Positions 36,037 through 46,399 of a DNA stretch of 64,000 nucleotides are shown piece after piece; position 1 is the stretch's first letter; each line of letters opens with the position of its first letter. The notes beneath the pieces are model-generated. The model saw only the letters and a list, made by a program, of their open reading frames with translations. It made no database searches and was not told the DNA's origin. The position numbers were made by a program, and so were the translations under genes. Origin of the DNA: Microvelia longipes (lineage: Eukaryota; Arthropoda; Insecta; Hemiptera; Veliidae); the NCBI GenBank assembly GCA_018340805.1, contig JACMZG010000008.1, positions 21,809,930 through 21,873,929 of the forward strand. Reading direction: 5' to 3'.

Positions 36037-36722
36037 GCAAATGAACCAAAGTAAAAATTGAAAATGTAAACAATTATTTTGTTATTAATTGTAATGCCAA
36101 GTGTTATGAATTTATCCGAAGAGAGTATTATAACAAATAGGATCTCTTTCAGTTATACTACATTGCAGTTTGGTATACCTGTTCTGTTGTCATAATATAC
36201 TTATTTATAGTATTGACAAATGTGCCAATTAAAATAATAACAAATCAATTTACCTTTTACCTTTTTCTTTTTTTTTAATCTTTACCTTATTTCACTTTTA
36301 TGGATGCCTTTAGATTTATTAACTTAAATTTTTATTTTAAATCAAAACAAACCAATCACACTTTAAGACCAATCTTCCTAGAGGCCTATTGGATTAATTT
36401 TTTTTCAAATTTAATTAACTTTTCACTACAGGGTACAAACTCAAATATTTATAAATTTATTTTCTGTCAAGTGTTTCCCTTTCTGACTCTATTTTCCCTT
36501 TTTTTCATCAATATTAAACAAAATAAACTCAAACAATTTTTTATCGAGAAGAAACTTGTAATATCGGTACAGCAAGTTTGAAATATCCTCAGGAGTTTTT
36601 CTTTAATGACATCTTTTAAAATTTAGTTTTTATTCAACTATACAGTTTATCTTGGGTTTCCCTAGTAAACGTGATATAAAAGAGACCAAAAAAGTTGAGA
36701 AACTTAAACTTTCTTAGCTATT
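36037..36722. other. Left flank of the hammerhead array, no gene
   Basis: AT-rich sequence. The 93-codon ORF at 36300-36581 is Phe/Asn/Lys-rich and unrecognised. Confidence 0.45.
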
Positions 36723-36734
36723 AATCATTTATTT
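36723..36734 (+). repeat. Left copy of 12-bp putative target-site duplication
   Basis: AATCATTTATTT, identical to 44951-44962, immediately before the first base that belongs to the array. If the array is removed, the site reads ...CTATT-AATCATTTATTT-ATTGG..., a clean empty site. Confidence 0.75.
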
Positions 36735-39700
36735 GACACAAATAATTGTGCGAGAGACACTAGGAATGTACAAGCAAAATGCAATGCTACATCTGGGAAC
36801 TGTTCCATCATTCGACATTTGTTATCATTGATGGCTCGACATAATGTCATGTCCCACTCTGTTTCGTTTACGTCTAACTCATCAGGGCGCCGACAGAGCC
36901 TGAACTCACTCTGACCTTCAATTAATTCCGAAGAATATAATGTGAAGTACTTACCAGAGACGAGCGGTGCTCTCTTACCGCCATCATGCATGGCAAGCAA
37001 AACATATATCATTTGATACTACCGAGTTTTGCAAAACATGAATAGTTGACACAATATAATTGTGCGAGAGACACCTAGGAAATGTAACAAGCAAAATGCA
37101 ATGCTACATCTGGGAACTGTTCCATCATTCGACATTTGTCATCATTGATGGCTCGACATAATGTCATGTCCCACTCTGTTTCGTTACGTCTAACTCATCA
37201 GGGCGCCGACAGAGCCTGAACTCACTCTGACCTTCAATTAATTCCGAAGAATATAATGTGAAGTACTTACCAGAGACGAGCGGTGCTCTCTTACCGCCAT
37301 CATGCATGGCAAGCAAAACATATATCATTTGATACTACCGAGTTTTGCAAAACATGAATAGTTGACACAATATAATTGTGCGAGAGACACCTAGGAAATG
37401 TAACAAGCAAAATGCAATGCTACATCTGGGAACTGTTCCATCATTCGACATTCGTCATCATTGATGGCTCGACATAATGTCATGTCCCACTCTGTTTCGT
37501 TACGTCTAACTCATCAGGGCGCCGATAGAGCCTGAACTCACTCTGACCTTCAATTAATTCCGAAGAATATAATGTGAAGTACTTACCAGAGACGAGCGGT
37601 GCTCTCTTACCGCCATCATGCATGGCAAGCAAAACATATTTCATTTGATACTACCGAGTTTTTGCAAAACATGAATAGTTGACACAATATAATTGTGCGA
37701 GAGACACCTAGGAAATGTAACAAGCAAATGCAATGCTACATCTGGGAACTGTTCCATCATTCGACATTTGTTATCATTGATGGCTCGACATAATGTCATG
37801 TCCCACTCTGTTTCGTTACGTCTAACTCATCAGGGGCCGACAGAGCCTGAAACTCACTCTGACCTTCAATTAATTCCGAAGAATATAATGTGAAGTACTT
37901 ACCAGAGACGAGCGGTGCTTCTTACCGCCATCATGCATGGCAAGCAAAACATATATCATTTGATACTACCGAGTTTTGCAAAACATGAATAGTTGACACA
38001 ATATAATTGTGCGAGAGACACCTAGGAATGTAACAAGCAAAATGCAATGCTACATCTGGGAACTGTTCCATCATTCGACATTTGTTATCATTGATGGCTC
38101 GACATAATGTCATGTCCCACTCTGTTTCGTTTACGTCTAAACTCATCAGGGCGCCGACAGAGCCTGAACTCACTCTGACCTTCAATTAATTCCGAAGAAT
38201 ATAATGTGAAGTATTTACCAGAGACGAGCGGTGCTCTCTTACCGCCATCATGCATGGCAAGCAAAGCATATATCATTTGATACTATCGAGTTTTGCAAAA
38301 CATGGATAGTTGACGCAATATAATTGTGCGAGAGACACCTAGGGAATGTAACAAGCAAAATGCAATGTTACATCTGGAACTGTTCCATCATTCGACATTT
38401 GTTATCATTGATGGCTCGACATAATGTCATGTCCCACTCTGTTTCGTTACGTCTAACTCATCAGGGCGCCGACAGAGCCTGAACTCACTCTGACCTTCAT
38501 TAATTCCGAAGAATATAATGTGAAGTACTTACCAGAGACGAGCGGTGCTCTCTACCGCATCATGCATGGCAAGCAAAACATATATCATTTGATACTACCG
38601 AGTTTTGCAAAACATGAATAGTTGACACAATATAATTGTGCGAGAGACACCTAGAAATGTAACAAGCAAAATGCAATGCTACATCTGGGAACTGTTCCAT
38701 CATTCGACATTTGTTATCATTGATGGCTCGACATAATGTCATGTCCACTCTGTTTCGTTACGTCTAACTCATCAGGGCGCCGACAGAGCCTGAACTCACT
38801 CTGACCTTCAATTAATTCCGAAGAATATAATGTGAAGTACTTACCAGAGACGAGCGGTGCTCTCTTACCGCCATCATGCATGGCAAGCAAAACATATATC
38901 ATTTGATACTACCGAGTTTTGCAAACATGAATAGTTGACACAATATAATTGTGCGAGAGACACCTAGGAAATGTAACAAGCAAAATGCAATGCTACATCT
39001 GGGAACTGTTCCATCATTCGACATTCGTCATCATTGATGGCTCGACATAATGTCATGTCCCACTCTGTTTCGTTACGTCTAACTCATCAGGGCGCCGACA
39101 GAGCCTGAACTCACTCTGACCTTCAATTAATTCCGAAGAATATAATGTAAGTACTTACCATAGACGAGCGGTGCTCTCTTACCGCCATCATGCATGGCAA
39201 GCAAAACATATATCATTTGATACTACCGAGTTTTGCAAAACATGAATAGTTGACACAATATAATTGTGCGAGAGACACCTAGGAAATGTAACAAGCAAAA
39301 TGCAATGCTACATCTGGGAACTGTTCCATCATTCGAATTTGTTATCATTGATGGCTCGACATATGTCATGTCCCACTCTGTTTCGTTACGTCTAACTCAT
39401 CAGGGCGCCGACAGAGCCTGAACTCACTCTGACCTTCAATTAATTCCGAAGAATATAATGTGAAGTACTTACCAGAGACGAGCGGTGCTCTCTTACCGCC
39501 ATCATGCATGGCAAGCAAAACATATATCATTTTGATACTAGCGAGTTTTGCAAAACATGAATAGTTGGACACAATATAATTGTGCGAGAGACACCTAGGA
39601 AATGTAACAAGCAAAATGCAATGCTACATCTGGGAACTGTTCCATCATTCGACATTTGTCATCATTGATGGCTCGACATAATGTCATGTCCCACTCTGTT

Positions 39701-40711
39701 TCGTTACGTCTAACTCATCAGGCGCCGATAGAGCCTGAACTCACTCTGACCTTCAATTAATTCCGAAGAATATAATGTGAAGTACTTACCAGAGACGAGC
39801 GGTGCTCTCTTACCGCCATCATGCATGGCAAGCAAAACATATATCATTTGATACTACCGAGTTTTGCAAAACATGAATAGTTGACACAATATAATTGTGC
39901 GAGAGACACCTAGGAAATGTAACAAGCAAAATGCAATGCTACATCTGGGAACTGTTCCATCATTCGACATTTGTTATCATGATGGCTCGACATAATGTCA
40001 TGTCCCACTCTTTCGTTACGTCTACTCATCAGGGCGCCGACAGAGCCTGAACTCACTCTGACCTTCAATTAATTCCGAAATATAATGTGAAGTACTTACC
40101 AGAACGAGCGGTGCTTCTCTTACCGCCATCATGCATGGCAAGCAAAACATATATCATTTGATACTACCGAGTTTTGCAAACATGAATAGTTGACACAATA
40201 TAATTGTGCGAGAGACACCTAGGAAATGTAACAAGCAAAATGCAATGCTACATCTGGGAACTGTTCCTCATTTCACATTTGTTATCATTGATGCTCGACA
40301 TAATGTCATGTCCCACTCTGTTTCGTTACGTCTAACTCATCAGGGCGCCGACAGAGCCTGAACTCACTCTGACCTTCAATTAATTCCGAAGAATATAATG
40401 TGAAGTACTTACCAGAGACGAGCGGTGCTCTCTTACCGCCATCATGCATGGCAAGCAAAACATATATCATTTGATACTACCGAGTTTTGCAAAACATGAA
40501 TAGTTGACACAATATAATTGTGCGAGAGACACCTAGGAAATGTAACAAGCAAATGCAATGCTACATCTGGAACTGTTCCATCATTCGACATTTGTTATCA
40601 TTGATGGCTCGACATAATGTCAGTCCCACTCTGTTCGTTACGTCTAACTCATCAGGGCGCCGACAGAGCCTGAACCACTCTGCTTCAATTAATTCGAAGA
40701 ATATAATGTGA
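36735..40711 (-). repeat. Left arm: ~12.7 monomers, ribozymes on minus strand
   Basis: Thirteen hammerhead motifs read on the minus strand. Plus-strand spans of stem III to stem III: 36857-36898, 37174-37214, 37490-37530, 37806-37845, 38120-38162, 38437-38477, 38748-38788, 39063-39103, 39376-39416, 39694-39733, 40008-40045, 40316-40356, 40629-40668. Changed copies: 36857 and 38120 have extra bases in stem II; 37490 and 39694 have GATAGAG for GACAGAG, which changes the cleavage triplet to ATC and breaks one stem III pair; 37806 has a shortened stem I; 40008 lost two bases next to GAAA and one in stem II; 40629 lost one A of GAAA. Reading frames of 60-95 codons here arise from the repeat. Confidence 0.9.
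37174..37214 (-). ncRNA. Hammerhead ribozyme, intact left-arm example
   Basis: The minus strand reads CTCTGTC, GGCGCC, CTGATGA, GTTA-GACG-TAAC, GAAACAGAG. All conserved core bases of the hammerhead (C3UGAUGA9, G12AAA15.1, cleavage after C17 in GUC) are present, and stems II and III are perfectly paired. Confidence 0.85.
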
Positions 40712-40735
40712 ACTTCACATTATATTCTTCGGAAT
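40690..40735. repeat. Head-to-head junction of the two arms
   Basis: GAAGAATATAATGTGAA is followed directly by CTTCACATTATATTCTTC, a palindrome with essentially no spacer (centre about 40711-40713). Both arms stop at the same monomer position, within two or three bases. Copies beside the junction have more one-base deletions than the others. The region would extrude as a cruciform and could be a fold-back event or an assembly problem. Confidence 0.9.
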
Positions 40736-43700
40736 TAATTGAAGTCAGAGTGAGTTCAGGCTCTGTCGGCGCCCTGATGAGTTAGACGTAACGAAACAGA
40801 GTGGGACATGACATTATGTCGAGCCATCAATGATAACAATGTCGAATGATGGACAGTTCCCAGATGTAGCATTGCATTTTGCTTGTTACATTTCCTAGGT
40901 GTCTCTCGCACAATTATTTGTGTCAACTATTCATGTTTTGCAAAACTCGTAGTATCAAATGATATATGTTTGCTTGCCATGCATGATGGCGGTAAGAGAG
41001 CACCGCTCGTCTCTGGTAAGTACTTCACATTATATTCTTCGGAATTAATTGAAGGTCAGAGTGAGTTCAGGCTCTGTCGGCGCCCTGATGAGTTAGACGT
41101 AACGAAAACAGAGTGGGACATGACATTATGTCGAGCCATCAATGATAACAAATGTCGAATGATGGAACAGTCACCAGATGTAGCATTGCATTTTGCTTGT
41201 TACATTTCCTAGGTGTCTCTCGCACAATTATATTGTGTCAACTATTCATGTTTTGCAAAACTCGGTAGTATCAAATGATATATGTTTTGCTTGCCATGCA
41301 TGATGGGGGTAAGAAAGCACCGCTTGTCTCTGGTAAATACTTCACATTATATTCTTCGGAATTAATTGAAGGTCAGAGTGAATTCAGGGTCGGTCAGCAC
41401 CCTGATGAGTTTAGACGTAACGAAACAGAGTGGGACATGAATTATGTCGAGCCATCAATGATAACAAATGTCGAATGATGGAACAGTTCCCAGATGTAGC
41501 ATTGCATTTTGCTTGTTACATTTCCTAGGTGTCTCTCGCACAAATATATTGTGTCAACTATTCATGTTTTGCAAAACTCGGTAGTATCAAATGATATATG
41601 TTTTGCTTGCCATGCATGATGGCGGTAAGAGAGCACCGCTCGTCTCTGGTAAGTACTTCACATTATATTTCTTCGGAATTAATTGAAGGTCAGAGTGAGT
41701 TAAGGCTCTGTCGGCGCCCTGATGAGTTAGACGTAACGAAACAGAGTGGGACATGACATTATGTCGAGCCATCAATGATGACGAATGTCGAATGATGGAA
41801 CAGTTCCCAGATGTAGCATTGCATTTTGCTTGTTACATTTCCTAGGTGTCTCTCGCACAATTATATTGTGTCAACTATTCATGTTTGCAAAACTCGTAGT
41901 ATCAAATGATATATTTTGCTTGCCATGCATGATGGCGGTAAGAGAGCACCGCTCGTCTCTGGTAAGTACTTCACATTATATTCTTCGGAATTTATTGAAG
42001 GTCAGAGTGAGTTTAGGCTCTGTCGGCGCCCTGATGAGTTAGACGTAACGAAACAGAGTGGACATGACATTATGTCGAGCCATCAATGATAACAAATGTC
42101 GAATGATGGAACAGTTCCAGATGTAGCATTGCATTTTGCTTGTTACATTTCCTAGTGTCTCTCGCACAATTATATTGTGTCAACTATTCATGTTTTGCAA
42201 AACTCGGTAGTATCAAATGATATATGTTTTGCTTGCCATGCATGATGGCGGTAAGAGAGCACCGCTCGTCTATGGTAAGTACTTCACATTATATTCTTCG
42301 GAATTAATTGAAGGTCAGAGTGAGTTCAGGCTCTGTCGGCCCCTGATGAGTTAGACGTAACAAAACAGAGTGGGACATGACATTATGTCGAGCCATCAAT
42401 GATAACAAATGTCGAATGATGGAACAGTTCCCAGATGTAGCATTGCATTTTGCTTGTTACATTTCCTAGGTGTCTCTCGCACAATTATATTGTGTCAACT
42501 ATTCATGTTTTGCAAAACTCGGTAGTATCAAATGATATATGTTTTGCTTGCCATGCATGATGGCGGTAAGAGAGCACCGCTCGTCTCTGGTAAGTACTTC
42601 ACATTATATTCTTCGGAATTAATTGAAGGTCAGAGTGAGTTCAGGCTCTGTCGGCGCCCTGATGAGTTAGACGTAACGAAACAGAGTGGACATGACATTA
42701 TGTCGAGCCATCAATGATACAAATGTCGAATGATGGAACAGTTCCCAGATGTAGCATTGCATTTTGCTTGTTACATTTCCTAGGTGTCTCTCGCACAATT
42801 ATATTGTGTCACTATTCATGTTTTGCAAAACTCGGTAGTATCAAATGATATATGTTTTGCTTGCCATGCATGATGGCGGTAAGAGAGCACCGCTCGTCTC
42901 TGGTAAGTACTTCACATTATATTCTTCGAAATTAATTGAAGGTCAGAGTGAGTTCAGGCTCTGTCGGCGCCCTGATGAGTTAGACGTAACGAAACAGAGT
43001 GGACATGACATTTTGTCGAGCCATCAATGATAACAAATGTCGAATGATGGAACAGTTCCCAGATGTAGCATTGCATTTTGCTTGTTACATTTCCTAGTGT
43101 CTCTCGCACAATTATATTGTGTCAACTATTCATGTTTTGCAAAACTCGGTAGTATCAAATTATATATGTTTTGCTTGCCATGCATGATGGCGGTAAGAGA
43201 GCACCGCTCGTCTCTGGTAAGTACTTCACATTATATTCTTCGGAATTAATTGAAGGTCAGAGTGAGTTCAGGCTCTGTCGGCGCCCTGATGAGTTAGACG
43301 TAACGAAACAGAGTGGGACATGACATTATGTCGAGCCATCAATGATGACAAATGTCGAATGATGGAACAGTTCCCAGATGTAGCATTGCATTTTGCTTGT
43401 TACATTTCCTAGGTGTCTCTCGCACAATTATATTGTGTCAACTATTCATGTTTTGCAAAACTCGGTAGTATCAAATGATATATGTTTGCTTGCCATGCAT
43501 GATGGCGGTAAGAGAGCACCGCTCGTCTCTGGTAAGTACTTCACATTATATTCTTCGGAATTAATTGAAGGTCAGAGTGAGTTCAGGCTCTGTCGGCGCC
43601 CTGCTGAGTTAGACGTAACGAAACAGAGTGGGACATGACATTATGTCGAGCATCAATGATAACAAATGTCGAATGATGGAACAGTTCCCAGATGTAGCAT

Positions 43701-44950
43701 TGCATTTTGCTTGTTACATTTCCTAGGTGTCTCTCGCACAATTATATTGTGTCAACTATTCATGTTTTGCAAAACTCGGTAGTATCAAATGATATATGTT
43801 TTGCTTGCCATGCATGATGGCGGTAAGAGAGCACCGCTCGTCTCTGGTAAATACTTCACACTATATTCTTCGAAATTGAAGGTCAGAGTGAGTTCAGGCT
43901 CTGTCGGCGCCCTGATGAGTTAGACGTAACGAAACAGAGTGGGACATGACATTATGTCGAGCCATCAATGATAACGAATGTCGAATGATGGAACAGTTCC
44001 CATATGTAGCATTGCATTTTGCTTGTTACATTTCCTAGGGTCTCTCGCACAATTATATTGTGTCAACTATTCATGTTTTGCAAAACTCGGTAGTTCAAAT
44101 GATATATGTTTTGCTTGCCATGCATGATGGCGGTACGAGAGCACCGCTCGTCTCTGGTAAGTACTTCACATTATTCTTCGGAATTAATTGAAGGTCAGAG
44201 TGAGTTCAGGCTCTGTCGGCGCCCTGATGAGTTAGACGTAACGAAACAGAGTGGGACATGATTATGTCGAGCCATCAATGATAACAATGTCGAATGATGG
44301 AACAGTTCCCAGATGTAGCATTGCTTGTTGCATTTCCTAGGTCTCTCGCACATTATATTGTGTCAACTATTCATGTTTTGCAAACTCGGTAGTATCAAAT
44401 GAATATGTTTTGCTTGCATGCATGATGGCGGTAAGAAAGCACCGCTCGTCCCTGGTAAGTACTTCACATTATATTCTTCGGAATTAATTGAAGGTCAGAG
44501 TGAGTTCAGGCTCTGTCGGCGCCCTGATGAGTTAGAGTAACGAAACAGAGTGGGACATGACATTATGTCGAGCCATCAATGATGACGAATGTCGAATGAT
44601 GGAACAGTTCCAGATGTAGCATTGCATTTTGCTTGTTACATTTCCTAGGTGTCTCTCGCACAATTATATTGTGTCAACTATTCATGTTTTGCAAAACGGT
44701 AGTATCAAATGATATATGTTTTGCTTGCCATGCATGATGGCGGTAAGAGAGCACCGCTCGTCTTGGTAAGTACTTCACATTATATTCTTCGGAATTATTG
44801 AAGGTCAGAGTGAGTTCAGGCTCTGTCGGCGCCCTGATGAGTTAGACGTAACGAAACAGAGTGGGACATGACATTATGTCGAGCATCAATGATAAACAAA
44901 TGTCGAATGATGGAACAGTTCCCAGATGTAGCATTGCATTTTGCTTGTTA
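40712..44950 (+). repeat. Right arm: ~13.5 monomers, ribozymes on plus strand
   Basis: Fourteen hammerhead motifs: 40761-40801, 41072-41113, about 41390-41430, 41706-41746, 42018-42058, 42331-42370, 42646-42686, 42959-42999, 43273-43313, 43588-43628, 43899-43939, 44211-44251, 44511-44550, 44821-44861. Spacing is 310-315 except near 41390 and 44511. Changed copies: 41072 has one extra A in GAAA; about 41390 has a broken stem III and stem I; 42331 has AAAA for GAAA and a five-base stem I; 43588 has CTGCTGA, a core change expected to inactivate. The arm ends at 44950 inside ...TTGCTTGTTA. Confidence 0.9.
43273..43313 (+). ncRNA. Hammerhead ribozyme, intact right-arm example
   Basis: Stem III 5' strand CTCTGT (43273-43278), cleavage base C17 at 43279, cut expected between 43279 and 43280. 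GGCGCC (43280-43285) stands in the place of stem I. CTGATGA at 43286-43292, stem II GTTA/TAAC with loop GACG at 43293-43304, GAAA at 43305-43308, and the stem III 3' strand completed by CAGAG to 43313. Six stem III pairs including A15.1-U16.1. Because GGCGCC is too short to fold on itself but is self-complementary, stem I should form between two monomers: the GGCGCC after one cleavage site pairs with the GGCGCC before another CTGATGA. Confidence 0.85.
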
Positions 44951-44962
44951 AATCATTTATTT
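44951..44962 (+). repeat. Right copy of 12-bp putative target-site duplication
   Basis: AATCATTTATTT directly after the last array base, identical to 36723-36734 and in the same orientation. Twelve bases is in the range made by LINE-type target-primed reverse transcription. Confidence 0.75.
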
Positions 44963-45134
44963 ATTGGTTCAACCGTGGCGCAGGTTTAACTGGAGAGTAA
45001 TAATGGGGTTGACCCAATTCTTTACCTATTAGTAAGAGAGATACAAATTCTATATGCCTCGACCTTCGAGGTACATTAGGCCGGTGGCTCCAAGTCTGTA
45101 AGAATTCACCGCTAAATGCAACTTAGTAAACATC
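44963..45134 (+). repeat. Possible tRNA-derived SINE
   Basis: GC-richer block. AACCGTGGCGCAGGTTTAAC at about 44972-44991 resembles a tRNA 5' end with A box, and GGGGTTGACCC (about 45004-45014) resembles a weak B box. Body motifs CGACCTTCGAGG and TTAGGCCGGTGGCTCC follow. No second copy in this window, so tentative. Confidence 0.35.
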
Positions 45135-45142
45135 ACTTAGAA

Positions 45143-45495
45143 CAAGGGTATCCAAACTTTTTTTTTTGAGTGCTCCTTAAAGTAGACCAAAATATTTGCG
45201 CCCCCCCCGCACACAAAAAAGTAAAGCGAAGAAGTAACAAAAGGTGGTACAAAAGAGGAATGTTCATATCTTAGTTTACATCCTGTAAATTGGAGGCTTT
45301 ACTTTAAGGCTTATCTTATCTATTATACTTATTAGTTTGAACATTATTTACCTTTTATCACCTTCTTTTATCCCTTTACACATTATTTTCAATCATTTTT
45401 TATATTTTATTTTTAATTATATTTGTTAATATATTTTAAAATATTTTTGGCGTGCACCTTGTTAGGGTCTCGCGTACTCTATTTTAAGACCCCTG
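45143..45495. mobile_element. hAT-like non-autonomous transposon with 8-bp TSD
   Basis: Starts CAAGGGTATCCAAACTTTTT and ends TTTTAAGACCCCTG, the CA(G)GGGT.TCCAAA form typical of hAT (hobo/Ac/Charlie-like) terminal inverted repeats. The 8 bases outside are ACTTAGAA on the left (45135-45142) and ACTTAGGA on the right (45496-45503), a target-site duplication of the hAT length with one mismatch. 353 bp, no transposase; subterminal C-rich run at 45202-45210. Confidence 0.75.
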
Positions 45496-45764
45496 ACTTA
45501 GGATTCTCTATGCTAAATAAATTGATTGGTGTTTGCTTTATGAATGCAATACGAAAAAGTAAGGTAGGCTAGGAGCAATGGTTCAGAGAACTACACAGTC
45601 ATTTGGTGTATGCCAGGCAGGATCCTCTCAAGAGCCCGCAAGAGGAGTTAGTCGCATTAATGAATGGATATAATTCCTGCGGAGCCTTAGGGATCCAAGA
45701 GTGGAGTGATTTGTAAAATTGAGGATACATACTGGAAGCTATAACAATAATGCATTTGACTCTC

Positions 45765-45925
45765 ACTTTTCCTCGCTTCCTCAGAAAATTAAAATTGCCA
45801 AATTTATACTGCAACACTTCAGCATCATTCCCAGCAGTCACCAATTCAGGCAGTAACCACGCTCGATTAACTTTTATGGTCCAACAAAACCCATACAAAT
45901 ACTTGTCATACACAAACAAAACTTA
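45765..45925 (-). repeat. Repeat family D, copy
   Basis: Inverted copy: CTCGCTTCCTCAGAAAATTAAAATTGCC, CAAATTTATACTGCAACAC, CAGTCACC, AGGCAGTAACCACGCTCG and ATGGTCCAACAAAACC, matching 52110-52290 and 6600-6720. The 106-codon ORF at 45599-45919 is a by-product. Confidence 0.6.
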
Positions 45926-46259
45926 GTGTACTTATTTATTGCGTAAATGTAAACACTTTTACTGAATTTCATTTCATTTACATTTTTTCCTCGATTTTTT
46001 ATACTTTTTAAAAAACTTGCTTGAGATATTCAATAAAAACTTAACTTATGCTAAAATTGAGATAAAACATAGCACACATGTTAGTCTTATACACGGCTAC
46101 GTTTATAAGAACTGGCCCTGGCTTACAGTGTTAAACATGTTACGATCCTAACGAAGCTGGTAGAAAGGGCCAACAAATTGTACATTCTTGCCAGAAATAA
46201 AATGAAAAGGTTCTATTCCACCCACCCGTCTGTTACAACTTCTACATAATATCATTTGC

Positions 46260-46380
46260 TTCCCTATCTTCTTAAAAGGAGTGGGAAGTATTGGATTTAA
46301 AAAAAAAACATAACTCCTCCTTTTATAATCAATATTTGACGTTTCTGCACTTAAAAATCCTAAATATTTCAAACTAAATA
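46260..46380 (-). repeat. Interspersed repeat family E, copy 1
   Basis: On the minus strand the reading GFLSAETSNID...FF..N.ILPTPFKK matches 59225-59330 (plus), which reads GLVEAETSTFD...TFFATAMLPSLFRKK. Similarity at both DNA and translated level suggests a fragment of a once-coding or compositionally constrained repeat. Confidence 0.5.
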
Positions 46381-46399
46381 AAAAAGTATGTATAAGTGT

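Larger units (their letters stand above)
36735..44950. mobile_element. Palindromic array of ~313-bp hammerhead-ribozyme monomers (retrozyme-like)
   Basis: About 8.2 kb made only of one ~313-bp monomer, in minus orientation from 36735 to about 40711 and in plus orientation from about 40712 to 44950. The monomer is GC-richer than its surroundings and has no protein domain. Each unit holds a hammerhead ribozyme, a GCGGT...ACCGC hairpin and a GACAT...ATGTC hairpin just 3' of the ribozyme. Units are closely alike, differing by scattered substitutions and many one-base deletions. A 12-bp direct repeat flanks the whole. From family knowledge, metazoan retrozymes and hammerhead satellites are tandem arrays of a few hundred bp whose RNA self-cleaves to monomers that a host ligase can circularise. 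The head-to-head arrangement as one inserted unit is the unusual feature. Confidence 0.85.

Noticed and set aside
36725..43638. Many 60-109-codon ORFs with the same peptide (MIYVLLAMHDGGKRAPL...) inside the array
   Set aside because: They come from one non-coding monomer whose length is not a multiple of three; frames break in the consensus after about 54 codons, indels between units ignore frame, and the ribozyme core lies inside the reading.
36735..44950. CRISPR array or bacterial repeat
   Set aside because: The whole 313-bp unit repeats without unique spacers, and the surrounding sequence is eukaryotic.
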